Positions 6,994 to 15,566 of a DNA stretch of 18,044 nt are shown piece by piece (the first letter of the stretch is position 1; each line of letters begins with the position of its first letter). The notes under the pieces were generated by a model. That model was not told where the DNA came from. It was given only the letters and a program-made list of their open reading frames with translations, and did not search any database. The stretch covers positions 1 to 18,044 of the forward strand of contig CANHLB010000011.1 in NCBI GenBank assembly GCA_947461335.1, given 5' to 3'. Both the position numbers and the translations under genes were made by a program. The DNA comes from Burkholderiaceae bacterium. GTDB taxonomy: Bacteria > Pseudomonadota > Gammaproteobacteria > Burkholderiales > Burkholderiaceae.

Positions 6994-7018
6994 GAATATT
7001 CAGCTGGGTTAGAGATAA

Positions 7019-8011
7019 TTAAATTACTTTGGCTGCAAACAAATCATGTAGATTGAGTGCGCCTAAAAGTTTTCCATTGTTATCGGTAACTACTAAATGA
7101 TTAATGCGATGCTTTTCCATCATTTCAATTGCCTCTTCTGCCAGCAGCTCAGGCGGAATGGTACGGGGATCCGGTGTCGTAGCGCTTCTGAGGGTAATTC
7201 CACCTAGATTCGTGTTCTTTTCTAGAAGGCGACGTAAATCACCATCAGTCAAAATACCAAATACCTTTTTGTCTTGATCTAAAGCTACAACCATGCCCAT
7301 TCGCTTGGAAGTCATTTCTAATAAAGCATCTTGTAATGAAGCCTCAACTGAAATTTTTGGCGTATCTTCAAGACTGCGCATCACTTCGCTGACGTGCATG
7401 AGTTGTTTACGCCCTAATCTGCCACCAGGGTGTGAACGAATGAAGTCTTCTGCTTCAAAACCGCGCGCATCGAGGAGAGCAACTGCTAGAGCATCACCCA
7501 TTGCTAATGCGGCAGTAGTGCTAGAAGTTGGCGCAAGATTTAATGGACATGCTTCTTTCTCAACACTTGTATCAAGATGCGCATCTGCTAATTTTGCAAG
7601 CGCAGAATTCGGCGCTCCAGTAAGAGCAATCATTTTTGCACCGGTACGCTTAACGATGGGAACAATCGTTAGTAATTCATCTGTCTCGCCAGAGTTAGAT
7701 AGCGCCACAAAAACATCATCCCGAGTCACCATGCCTAAATCTCCATGACTGGCTTCTGCTGGATGTACAAAAAAAGCAGGGGAGCCAGTGGAGGCAAAGG
7801 TGGCTGCAATTTTGCGAGCAATATGGCCAGATTTGCCGATACCGGAAACCACAATTCGACCTTTGCAGTCATGTAATAGTTCAACTGCGAGCACTAGGGC
7901 ATCAGCATTTGCGCCTTCAAGGCGATCGCGCATGGTTTGCAGTGCAGCAGCCTCAATAGTGAGGGTGTCACGCGCAAGCTTTAGGGTACGTTCACGAGTC
8001 TTAGCTATCAT
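7019..8011 (-). CDS. kdsD: D-arabinose 5-phosphate isomerase KdsD
   Basis: Converts ribulose 5-phosphate to arabinose 5-phosphate, the first committed step toward Kdo. The 330-residue product has a SIS domain (about 40-185) with SGIGKSGHIARK (K60), SNSGETDE (105-112), KEACPLNLAPTSSTTA (152-167) and the catalytic His of RSHPGGRLG (H194). Two CBS domains follow (about 208-265 and 275-330). It is the first gene of the Kdo/lipopolysaccharide operon. Its start codon is 11 bases from that of the divergent antiporter gene. A TATACT box lies 6 bases before the ATG and no Shine-Dalgarno is visible, so the message may be leaderless. Length and motifs match E. coli KdsD/GutQ; context favours KdsD. Confidence 0.95.
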   Translation of the reverse strand: MIAKTRERTLKLARDTLTIEAAALQTMRDRLEGANADALVLAVELLHDCKGRIVVSGIGKSGHIARKIAATFASTGSPAFFVHPAEASHGDLGMVTRDDVFVALSNSGETDELLTIVPIVKRTGAKMIALTGAPNSALAKLADAHLDTSVEKEACPLNLAPTSSTTAALAMGDALAVALLDARGFEAEDFIRSHPGGRLGRKQLMHVSEVMRSLEDTPKISVEASLQDALLEMTSKRMGMVVALDQDKKVFGILTDGDLRRLLEKNTNLGGITLRSATTPDPRTIPPELLAEEAIEMMEKHRINHLVVTDNNGKLLGALNLHDLFAAKVI

Positions 8012-8046
8012 CGAGTAAGTATATGCCGTCAGTCCTTCAGTTAACT
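8006..8046. promoter_or_regulatory. Compact divergent promoter region of kdsD and the Kef-type gene
   Basis: Only 11 bases (8012-8022) separate the two start codons. On the minus strand TATACT (8023-8018) follows a GTTAAC-like -35 at 16 bases and would start transcription at or just before the kdsD ATG. On the plus strand TATCAT (8006-8011) could serve the antiporter gene with a leader of about 5 bases, but its -35 is poor. Both signals lie partly inside coding sequence. Matches are short, so this is tentative. Confidence 0.3.
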
Positions 8047-10005
8047 CTCATTCTCTTGGCCTCTGGTGTGGCCGGAGTCCTTATTTTCCGCTATTTTGGA
8101 TTACCCCCTATTTTGGGCTATTTGGCCATTGGCGTCTTGATTGGCCCACATGCCTTAGGTATCGCTAGCGATACCGCTACGGTGCAGTATTTAGCAGAAT
8201 TTGGGGTTGTTTTCTTGATGTTCTCGATTGGCCTGGAATTTAATCTTCATAAATTGCGGGCAATGCGCAAGATCGTATTCGGTCTTGGGGGCAGCCAAGT
8301 GATTCTGACCATGCTCTTAACGGTCCTGGGTAGTTTTTTAATGAACTGGTTTTATCCAATCTCTTGGTATGCCGCGATTGCCTTGGGCGGGGCTTTAGCA
8401 ATGTCATCTACCGCTATTGTGACTAAATTGATTTCTGATCGCGCAGAATTGGAAACCGAACATGGTCGCAATGTCATCGGTATTTTGCTATTCCAGGATT
8501 TGGCAGTTGTTTTCTTGCTGATTTTATTGCCGTCTCTTGGAAAAAATCCAACAGATTTATTTGTTGCCCTTAGTACTGCTTCTGTGAAGATCACAGTGGT
8601 ATTGGTGCTGATTTTCTTTATCGGTCAATCACTCATGAGCCGCTGGTTTAAGTTGGTAGCCATGCTGCGTTCACAAGAATTGTTCATGCTCAATCTCTTA
8701 TTGATTGTGCTAGGGATGGCAGGTTTAACTGAGTATTTTGGTTTATCTTTAGCCCTCGGCGCATTCTTAGCTGGCATGTTGATTTCTGAAACACCATACC
8801 GTCATCAGGTGGAAGAGGACGTTAAGCCTTTCCGTGATGTTTTGCTCGGACTCTTTTTTATTACGATTGGTATGTTGCTGGATTTCAAGGTCATTCAAGA
8901 GCAGTGGATATTGGTTTTGGTCTTGCTCATTGGCCCGCTGGTATTCAAGTTTGGCTTAATTACTTTGCTTTCTAAAGCCTTTGGTTCTAGTACTGGCATC
9001 TCCATTAGAACCGGACTCTGCTTGGCTCAAGCAGGTGAATTTGGATTTGTATTACTGACTCAAATTGATGGCTTAGATTTAATTGATCCCATTTTGAGTC
9101 AAGCAATATTAGCCGCTATGTTGATTTCTATGTTTTGCGCCCCATTCTTGATTGAATATAGCGATCGTATTGCGATGCGTTTCTCAAGCAATGAATGGCT
9201 ACTGCAGTCTTTAGCATTAACACGCGTTGCAGCAAAGAGTGTACGCAATGAAAATCATGTATTGATTTGTGGATTTGGTCGTTCAGGTCAAAGTTTGGCA
9301 CGTATGCTTGACCAAGAAAAAATCCCTTATATTGCTTTAGATCTAGATCCTGATCGCGTTAAAGAAGCAGCCGCGGCTGGTGATAACGTTGTCTATGGTG
9401 ATGCCAGTCGGGAAAACTATTTAATGGCTGCTGGCTTATCTAGAGCAAAAGCTGTAGTAATTACCTATGCAGATACTAAAGGAAGCTTACGAGTACTGCG
9501 ACAAGTTGAACAGTTGCGACCTGGTATGACAGTACTCGTGCGAACTAGAGATGATGCAGATATTGCAAAGTTGCAAGCAGCTGGCGCCACTGAAGTAGTT
9601 CCTGAATTAATTGAGGGTAGCCTCATGATTGCATCCCATGTGCTGCTGATCATGGGTGTGCCAATGCGTAAGGTAGTAAGACGAATTACGACTGCGCGTG
9701 AAGAGCGCTATAGCCTATTGAGAGGGTATTTCAGAGGCTCAGAAGACGATGACTTCGGGTCTAATGAATCTTGGCGCTTGCACTCCATCACTTTATTGCC
9801 TAACTCCCAAGCAGTTGGAAAAACTTTGGGCGAGCTTGACCTTGAGAAGGAGGGCGTTAATGTACAAGCAGTAAGGCGCAAAGGCGCAAACTCTGATTAT
9901 GTAAAGCTCTCTCTTGATCCAGGGCTAACTCTTCAGGCAAACGATATTTTGGTGATATCTGGCAATTCAGAAGCAACTGATTTGGCTGAAGCGAAATTGC
10001 TTTGA
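8023..10005 (+). CDS. Kef-type CPA2 cation/proton antiporter with RCK (TrkA-N, TrkA-C) domains
   Basis: Inner-membrane monovalent cation (probably K+)/proton antiporter of the CPA2 family. The 660-residue product has a Na+/H+ exchanger membrane domain with about 12-13 segments (5-385), including FSIGLEFNLHKL, the Asp of LLFQDLAVV, EEDVKPFRDVLLGLFF and GLCLAQAGEFGFVLL. A TrkA-N/RCK domain follows, with the nucleotide-binding GFGRSG near 416 and VVYGDASREN, then a TrkA-C domain near 585-655. The start at 8023 keeps the first membrane helix complete. Similarity is to KefB/KefC, but I cannot tell whether it is glutathione-gated, and no KefF/KefG-type quinone reductase is adjacent. It converges on uvrA with a 26-base gap that contains no obvious terminator. 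A single-gene unit is likely. Confidence 0.92.
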   Translation: MPSVLQLTLILLASGVAGVLIFRYFGLPPILGYLAIGVLIGPHALGIASDTATVQYLAEFGVVFLMFSIGLEFNLHKLRAMRKIVFGLGGSQVILTMLLTVLGSFLMNWFYPISWYAAIALGGALAMSSTAIVTKLISDRAELETEHGRNVIGILLFQDLAVVFLLILLPSLGKNPTDLFVALSTASVKITVVLVLIFFIGQSLMSRWFKLVAMLRSQELFMLNLLLIVLGMAGLTEYFGLSLALGAFLAGMLISETPYRHQVEEDVKPFRDVLLGLFFITIGMLLDFKVIQEQWILVLVLLIGPLVFKFGLITLLSKAFGSSTGISIRTGLCLAQAGEFGFVLLTQIDGLDLIDPILSQAILAAMLISMFCAPFLIEYSDRIAMRFSSNEWLLQSLALTRVAAKSVRNENHVLICGFGRSGQSLARMLDQEKIPYIALDLDPDRVKEAAAAGDNVVYGDASRENYLMAAGLSRAKAVVITYADTKGSLRVLRQVEQLRPGMTVLVRTRDDADIAKLQAAGATEVVPELIEGSLMIASHVLLIMGVPMRKVVRRITTAREERYSLLRGYFRGSEDDDFGSNESWRLHSITLLPNSQAVGKTLGELDLEKEGVNVQAVRRKGANSDYVKLSLDPGLTLQANDILVISGNSEATDLAEAKLL

Positions 10006-10031
10006 AATAACTTGCTCACCCCTAGCCGGAT

Positions 10032-12920
10032 TTATTTCTTCTTCTTGCTAGCAACAGTCTTGCGTGTCAGCAATGGTGCTAAGTAATGACCTGTAAAGCT
10101 CGCTTCATTTTTGGCCACATCCTCGGGGGTCCCGGTTGCGATGATGAGCCCACCACCCGCTCCACCCTTTGGCCCCAAGTCAATAATCCAGTCGGCAGTT
10201 TTGATCACATCTAAATTATGCTCAATGATGACGATAGTATTACCTTGCTTTTTGAGTGTCTGAATTACCGTAAGTAAAAGTTGAATGTCATGGAAATGCA
10301 AACCAGTTGTTGGTTCATCCAAGATATACAGTGTTCTACCAGTATCGCGCTTTGATAGTTCCAATGAGAGCTTGACCCTTTGAGCTTCTCCTCCAGATAG
10401 AGTGGTTGCGCTTTGGCCCAGCTTCACATAACCCAAACCAACATCAAGAAGGGTTTTCAGTTTTCGTTTAACGACAGGAACCGCTTCAAAGAATTCGTGT
10501 GCTTGTTCGATTGTCATCGACAGAACTTCATGAATGTTTTTACCCTTGTACCGAATGTCGAGAGTCTCACGGTTGTAACGTTTGCCATGGCAGACATCGC
10601 AAGGAACATAGACATCAGGCAGAAAGTGCATTTCTACTTTGAGTACGCCATCGCCTTCACAAGAGTCGCAGCGACCACCTTTGACGTTAAACGAGAAGCG
10701 GCCAGCTTCATAGCCACGCTCACGTGACGCTGGAACACCTGCAAAGAGTTCTCTAATAGGGGTAAACAAACCCGTATAGGTAGCTGGGTTAGAGCGTGGT
10801 GTTCTGCCAATTGGTGACTGATCAACGCTAATCACTTTATCGAAATGCTCTAAGCCTTTGATTGAATCATGGGCTGCAGGTTCTGCATTAGAGCCATATA
10901 AATGTTGAGCTACTGCATGATGCAAAGTGTCATTAATCAAGGTGGACTTGCCTGAGCCTGATACTCCAGTAACGCAAGTCAATAATCCTACTGGAACCTT
11001 AGCGTGTACAGATTGCAAGTTATTGCCACGTGCTCCAATGATTTCTAGAAAGCGATCATTCACCGGAATGCGTTTTTCTGGAACTGCAATCGCTTCGCGT
11101 CCGGCAAGATAGGCACCAGTCAAAGAATTGGGATTTGCCTCTACTTCTGCAGGAGTTCCTTGGGCCACAATCTCGCCACCATGTACACCAGCACCAGGAC
11201 CAATATCGATGACCCAATCAGATGCACGAATCATGTCCTCATCGTGCTCAACAACTAAGACGCTATTACCCAAATCACGTAAGTGTTTAAGAGTGCCTAT
11301 CAAGCGATCGTTATCGCGTTGATGTAAACCAATCGAAGGCTCATCTAAGACATACATCACACCCGTTAAGCCAGAGCCAATCTGGCTCGCAAGGCGTATA
11401 CGCTGGGCTTCACCACCAGAAAGTGTATCGGCACTGCGCTCTAAGGAAAGGTAATCAAGACCTACATCATTTAAGAAACGAAGGCGCGCGCTAATTTCTT
11501 TAACAATTTTGTCGGCGATCTCTCTTTTAGCGCCTTTGAGATCAAGAGTTTCAAAATATTCTTTTGCTTCTTTAAGGGGTAATGCACTAATTTCGTAAAT
11601 GGCACGCGATTGTTTTTTCTCACCAACTTTGACAAAGCGGGCTTCTTTGCGTAAGCGACTGCCCTTACATTCTGGGCAGATTTGTACGTTTTGATAGCGT
11701 GATAATTCTTCGCGTACAGTCATTGAGTCTGTTTCGCGATAGCGCCTCTCGAAATTTGCCACGATACCTTCGAAGGCGTGTTCGCGAACAGTATTTTTGC
11801 CACGCTCATTGATGTACTCAAAAGGAATAGTCACATCACCCGAGCCTAACAGAATGAGGTCTTGCTGTTTCTTAGAGAGCGTTTCAAAAGGCTTTTCCAC
11901 ATCAAAGCCACCATGCTTCGCAAGAGTCTGTAGTAACTTGAAGTAAAACTGATTGCGTCGATCCCAACCTTTAATTGCTCCAGAGGCTAGAGATAAATCG
12001 GGGTGTGCCACGATGCGCTTTGGATCAAAGAAGGATTGATGACCAAGACCGTCGCATGATGGGCAAGCGCCCATAGGATTATTAAAGGAGAAGAGACGCG
12101 GCTCTAGCTCTTGTAAAGAGTATGAGCAAACTGGGCAAGCAAACTTACTAGAGAAAATCATCTCTTTACCAGTATCCATATCAACAATCATGGCTTTACC
12201 ATCAGCTAGGCGTAAAGCCGTCTCGAAAGACTCTGCAAGACGTTGCTGGATATCAGGACGTACTTTAATGCGATCAACTACTACCTCAATAGAGTGCTTA
12301 TCGTTTTTCTTAAGCGTTGGCAGTTGATCTACTTCAAAAATTTCTGCTTTTGCGGCATTGGCAGTGCCGCCACCGGAGCGCACGCGAAAGCGCACAAAGC
12401 CCTGTGCTTGAAGGTCCTGGAAGAGATCTACGAATTCTCCTTTGCGTTCGCTTACTACTGGAGCAAGAATCATGAGCTTCGTATCTTCTGGCATTGAAAG
12501 CACCGTATCGACCATCTGTGAAACGCTTTGTGCTTCTAATGGAAGATCATGATCAGGACAATGCGGGGTACCAGCACGCGCAAACAATAAACGTAAGTAG
12601 TCATGAATTTCAGTAACAGTACCCACGGTTGAGCGCGGGTTATGACTCGTTGCTTTTTGCTCAATTGAGATTGCTGGCGAAAGACCTTCAATCGTATCGA
12701 CATCGGGTTTTTCCATTAACTGTAAAAACTGACGCGCATATGCAGAAAGCGATTCGACATAGCGCCGTTGACCCTCTGCATACAGAGTATCAAAGGCTAA
12801 TGAGCTTTTGCCTGAACCAGATAAGCCGGTGAGGACAACCAGTTTTTCTCTAGGAATGTCTAGATTGATGTTTTTGAGGTTGTGGGTGCGGGCACCACGG
12901 ATTTTAATTTCGTTATTCAT
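10032..12920 (-). CDS. uvrA: Excinuclease ABC subunit UvrA
   Basis: Damage-recognition ATPase of nucleotide excision repair that loads UvrB on DNA. The 962-residue product has two ABC modules. The first shows [20 protein letters not shown] (Walker A 32-39), a Cys4 zinc site near 263-290 (CPVC, CPSC) and [16 protein letters not shown] with [11 protein letters not shown]. The second shows [11 protein letters not shown] near 650, the RxNPATYTG and [15 protein letters not shown] zinc finger near 750-775, and [15 protein letters not shown] with [11 protein letters not shown]. It ends in a Lys-rich tail, slightly longer than the E. coli 940 residues. The start at 12920 gives the normal [18 protein letters not shown]. 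No Shine-Dalgarno and no LexA-type CTG-N10-CAG box is seen upstream. It diverges from the transporter gene with 37 bases between starts. Confidence 0.98.
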   Translation of the reverse strand: MNNEIKIRGARTHNLKNINLDIPREKLVVLTGLSGSGKSSLAFDTLYAEGQRRYVESLSAYARQFLQLMEKPDVDTIEGLSPAISIEQKATSHNPRSTVGTVTEIHDYLRLLFARAGTPHCPDHDLPLEAQSVSQMVDTVLSMPEDTKLMILAPVVSERKGEFVDLFQDLQAQGFVRFRVRSGGGTANAAKAEIFEVDQLPTLKKNDKHSIEVVVDRIKVRPDIQQRLAESFETALRLADGKAMIVDMDTGKEMIFSSKFACPVCSYSLQELEPRLFSFNNPMGACPSCDGLGHQSFFDPKRIVAHPDLSLASGAIKGWDRRNQFYFKLLQTLAKHGGFDVEKPFETLSKKQQDLILLGSGDVTIPFEYINERGKNTVREHAFEGIVANFERRYRETDSMTVREELSRYQNVQICPECKGSRLRKEARFVKVGEKKQSRAIYEISALPLKEAKEYFETLDLKGAKREIADKIVKEISARLRFLNDVGLDYLSLERSADTLSGGEAQRIRLASQIGSGLTGVMYVLDEPSIGLHQRDNDRLIGTLKHLRDLGNSVLVVEHDEDMIRASDWVIDIGPGAGVHGGEIVAQGTPAEVEANPNSLTGAYLAGREAIAVPEKRIPVNDRFLEIIGARGNNLQSVHAKVPVGLLTCVTGVSGSGKSTLINDTLHHAVAQHLYGSNAEPAAHDSIKGLEHFDKVISVDQSPIGRTPRSNPATYTGLFTPIRELFAGVPASRERGYEAGRFSFNVKGGRCDSCEGDGVLKVEMHFLPDVYVPCDVCHGKRYNRETLDIRYKGKNIHEVLSMTIEQAHEFFEAVPVVKRKLKTLLDVGLGYVKLGQSATTLSGGEAQRVKLSLELSKRDTGRTLYILDEPTTGLHFHDIQLLLTVIQTLKKQGNTIVIIEHNLDVIKTADWIIDLGPKGGAGGGLIIATGTPEDVAKNEASFTGHYLAPLLTRKTVASKKKK

Positions 12921-12941
12921 GATTTTTTAGCGTAACTTGTT

Positions 12942-12947
12942 AATATA
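12942..12947 (-). promoter_or_regulatory. Candidate -10 box for uvrA
   Basis: TATATT on the minus strand ends 21 bases before the uvrA ATG, giving a leader of about 15 bases. The best -35 (TTCAGA, 4 of 6 matches) is 19 bases away and inside the divergent transporter gene. The overlapping plus-strand TAATAT (12941-12946) could serve the transporter. Weak evidence. Confidence 0.25.
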
Positions 12948-12957
12948 GCGCTTTCCC

Positions 12958-14142
12958 ATGAATTCTTCTGAACTTCGCTCTACTCTTGCCTTAGCAGGCA
13001 TCTTTGGCCTACGTATGCTGGGTCTGTTTTTGCTTTTGCCGGTTTTTAGTATTCATGCCGAAAACTTACCTGGAGGCGATCAAGCCTTCCTAATAGGGCT
13101 TGCATTAGGCATTTTCAATATTGTTCAGGCCTGCTTCCATATTCCCTTAGGCAGACTTTCTGATCGAATTGGACGCAAAAAAGTCGTTTTATGGGGCCTT
13201 TCCTTGTTTGTTGCAGGAGCCTTAATTTGTGCCACTAAGGATGATTTGCTTTGGATCTCCATTGGCAGGGGTGTCATGGGCGCTGGAGCAATTTCTGCGG
13301 CGGTTTCGGCTTGGGTAGCTGATCTCACTCGGGAGCAAGTGCGTAGTCAAGCAATGGCCGTAATCGGTGCCAGTATTTCCATATCATTTGCAGTTTCACT
13401 GGTTGTTGCTGCCCCGATTTACCGCATGATTAGTTTAAATGGGATGTTTTTAGTGCTAGCGGGCTTAGGCTTGGTAGCAATGGTAGTAGCCTATTTTATA
13501 TTGCCAGATAACAAGCCTGAAGTTCAAGCGCAACAAGCTTCACTCAAAGTCGTATTCCTGCGCCCAGAGCTCATGCGTTTAAATATTGGAGTATTTGTAT
13601 TAAATGCTACTCAAGTAGCAATGTTTTTAGTGGTACCCCGCTTATTAGAGCAAGCTGGATTTCCGCTTGCTTCACACTGGCAAATTTATCTCTCAGTCGT
13701 TTTGCTCTCTTTTGTATTTATGGTTCCGCTATTAATCTATGGCGAGAAAAAACAGCGTATACGACTCGTCCTATTAATTGCCATCATTCTTCTCATTATT
13801 GCTGAGATCATCTTTACTCAAGCTTCGACAGTGACGCTAATCACGGTGGCATTACTGATTTATTTCGTAGGCTTTAACCTACTTGAGGCTCTACAGCCTT
13901 CATTAGTTACCCGTTATGCAAAAGAATCAAAGGGCACCGCTTTAGGGGTTTACAACACGACCCAGTCAATTGGCCTATTTTCTGGTGCGCTTTTAGGAGG
14001 CTGGCTAATGGATAGTCATGGTAATTTATCGGTCTTTGTGATGGGTGCTGTGCTCCTAGTTTGCTGGCTTATAATTGCTTGGTCGATGGGCGAAGCGCCA
14101 AAGAGAGTTACAGAATCAAAGGATGCAGCTTCATTGGTTTAA
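12958..14142 (+). CDS. YajR-like major facilitator superfamily transporter lacking the YAM domain
   Basis: Inner-membrane secondary transporter with about 12 membrane helices; the substrate is unknown (YajR homologues are proposed drug/proton antiporters). The 394-residue product begins with the YajR-like LRMLGLFLLLPVFS and has MFS motif A GRLSDRIGRKK (65-75), a following GAGAISAAVSAWVADLTREQ, and the second-half AGFPLASHWQIYLS resembling E. coli YajR at the same place. E. coli YajR is about 454 residues and has a C-terminal cytoplasmic YAM domain. This protein ends 18 residues or so after its last helix (WSMGEAPKRV), so that domain is missing. The coding frame ends cleanly, so it is a short form, not a visible frameshift. 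It lies between uvrA (divergent) and ssb (59 bases downstream, same strand). There is no Shine-Dalgarno before the ATG. Confidence 0.88.
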   Translation: MNSSELRSTLALAGIFGLRMLGLFLLLPVFSIHAENLPGGDQAFLIGLALGIFNIVQACFHIPLGRLSDRIGRKKVVLWGLSLFVAGALICATKDDLLWISIGRGVMGAGAISAAVSAWVADLTREQVRSQAMAVIGASISISFAVSLVVAAPIYRMISLNGMFLVLAGLGLVAMVVAYFILPDNKPEVQAQQASLKVVFLRPELMRLNIGVFVLNATQVAMFLVVPRLLEQAGFPLASHWQIYLSVVLLSFVFMVPLLIYGEKKQRIRLVLLIAIILLIIAEIIFTQASTVTLITVALLIYFVGFNLLEALQPSLVTRYAKESKGTALGVYNTTQSIGLFSGALLGGWLMDSHGNLSVFVMGAVLLVCWLIIAWSMGEAPKRVTESKDAASLV

Positions 14143-14201
14143 TTAAGCGAGTAGTTTATTTTTAGTAGTAATAACAGCGGTATTTTTCTTCGGGAGACAA
14201 C

Positions 14202-14657
14202 ATGGCTTCGGTAAATAAGGTCATCATCGTAGGTAATGTAGGGCGTGATCCAGAAACACGCTATATGCCAAGCGGCGACGCCGTTACAAACATTTCAGTA
14301 GCAACATCTGATCGCTATAAAGATAAGCAAACTGGCGAAATGAAAGAAACCACAGAATGGCATCGTGTTGCATTCTTTGGAAAACTTGCAGAGATCGCTG
14401 GTCAGTACCTAAAAAAAGGTTCGCAGGTTTATTGTGAAGGTCGTTTGCGTACGCGTAAATGGACTGATGCAAGTGGCCAAGAAAAGTATTCCACTGAGAT
14501 CGTTGCAGAAACAATGCAAATGCTTGGTGGTAAGCCAGTTGGCGGAAGTGGTGATGGTGGCGAGAGTTATGCGCGCTCAAAGCCGGCTGAGCAATCTGCT
14601 CCAGCAGCATCTAATGCCGCATCACTCGGTGCAATGGATGACGATATTCCGTTTTAA
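14202..14657 (+). CDS. ssb: Single-stranded DNA-binding protein SSB
   Basis: Coats single-stranded DNA during replication, repair and recombination and recruits partner proteins through its tail. The 151-residue product has the OB fold (1-110) with [57 protein letters not shown] and the [12 protein letters not shown] strand. A short Gly/Ser/Ala linker of about 30 residues leads to the acidic tip MDDDIPF. A clear GGGAG box lies 5 bases before the ATG, one of the few strong Shine-Dalgarno sites in this window. It follows the transporter gene by 59 bases and is closed by a strong hairpin terminator 17 bases after the stop. The linker is shorter than that of E. coli (178 residues in total). Confidence 0.97.
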   Translation: MASVNKVIIVGNVGRDPETRYMPSGDAVTNISVATSDRYKDKQTGEMKETTEWHRVAFFGKLAEIAGQYLKKGSQVYCEGRLRTRKWTDASGQEKYSTEIVAETMQMLGGKPVGGSGDGGESYARSKPAEQSAPAASNAASLGAMDDDIPF

Positions 14658-14674
14658 GTAATTCTTGTAATAGC

Positions 14675-14710
14675 AAAAACCCCTTCTAGGATTACCTACA
14701 AGGGGTTTTT
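14675..14710. terminator. Bidirectional Rho-independent terminator between ssb and queF
   Basis: AAAAACCCCTT (14675-14685) pairs perfectly with AAGGGGTTTTT (14700-14710). Inside, after one C-C mismatch, TAGG pairs with CCTA around the loop ATTA. The T run on either strand allows termination of ssb (plus) and of the ilvA-queF group (minus), whose stop codons lie 17 and 16 bases away. Confidence 0.9.
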
Positions 14711-14726
14711 ATTTGCCGATGTTTCA

Positions 14727-15554
14727 TTATTGGCGGGCATGACGAATATTCTCCGGCCAGGGCGAGTTGTGATCCGTTCTAAATGGGTTGATATCTAATC
14801 CACCACGTCTTGTATAGCGCGCATATACAGAAAGTTTCTCAGGTTTGCACTGGCGCTTGATGTCAGTGAATATCGTTTCTACACAATGCTCATGAAATTC
14901 ATTCAATTGTCTAAAGCCAATCAAGTAGCGCAATAAACCTTCTTCTAGTATTGGACGCCCTTGGTAACGAATTTGTACACTTGCCCAATCGGGCTGTCCA
15001 GTCACAGGGCAGTTTGATTTGAGAAGATGAGATACCAAGCATTGCTCGATGGGGCCAAAGGATTCATTCACACTAAGTAGGCTTGGGTCTGCTGGCATAC
15101 TTGGGTCTATCTCTATATCGAGACGATCCATCAGGATGCCACCCATTTCCTGCATCCCTTTTTTAGAGATCAATTCTATTGGGTTGATGCGAGTAGTGAT
15201 CTTGCTGCCGGAAGCTTTAGATAAATCAGTAATGAGTCTTTCTTTTAGTGAATTCTCATCTTCAAAGCGTTCATTGTTTAGGCTGTTTAGATAAAGCTTA
15301 AAAGATTTAGACTCAATCATGTTTGGAGAGTCTGCGGGAATCTGAAATTCTGCCAACGCTATTTGTGGCTTACCTTTTTGATTTAGCCAGCTGAGCTCAA
15401 ATGCGTTCCAAATATCAATGCCCACAAACGGCAAAGCTTGGCCTTCTTTAAAGCCTAGTTTGCTACGATTTTCAGATCTAGGAATGGGAAATAGCAAACT
15501 CGGATCATATTGATCTGGGTATGGTGTCGATTCACCTAATGGAAGTGTTGCCAT
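14727..15554 (-). CDS. queF: NADPH-dependent 7-cyano-7-deazaguanine reductase QueF (E. coli-type long form)
   Basis: Reduces preQ0 to preQ1 in queuosine biosynthesis for tRNA wobble modification. The 275-residue product has the QueF motif ESKSFKLYLNS (81-91), the catalytic Cys of NCPVTGQPDWASV (C182) with the conserved Asp (D189), and the substrate-binding Glu in FHEHCVETIF near 235. It ends RRGGLDINPFRTD, as in the long bimodular class that includes E. coli QueF (282 residues). It is the last gene of the minus-strand group, 12 bases after the 5'-nucleotidase, and its stop is near the shared terminator. There is no room for a preQ1 riboswitch directly upstream. No other queuosine gene is in the window. 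Confidence 0.97.
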   Translation of the reverse strand: MATLPLGESTPYPDQYDPSLLFPIPRSENRSKLGFKEGQALPFVGIDIWNAFELSWLNQKGKPQIALAEFQIPADSPNMIESKSFKLYLNSLNNERFEDENSLKERLITDLSKASGSKITTRINPIELISKKGMQEMGGILMDRLDIEIDPSMPADPSLLSVNESFGPIEQCLVSHLLKSNCPVTGQPDWASVQIRYQGRPILEEGLLRYLIGFRQLNEFHEHCVETIFTDIKRQCKPEKLSVYARYTRRGGLDINPFRTDHNSPWPENIRHARQ

Positions 15555-15566
15555 GAATGACTTTGT

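Noticed and set aside
7293..7748. A 151-codon plus-strand open frame antisense to kdsD, and similar long antisense frames at 10413-10727 and 14284-14610.
   Set aside because: They mirror well-conserved genes on the other strand (kdsD, uvrA, ssb) and have compositions rich in Ser, Arg and Pro that come from reading codons backwards.
15555..15566. A preQ1 riboswitch upstream of queF.
   Set aside because: Only 12 bases separate queF from the upstream gene on the same strand, so there is no space for the aptamer.
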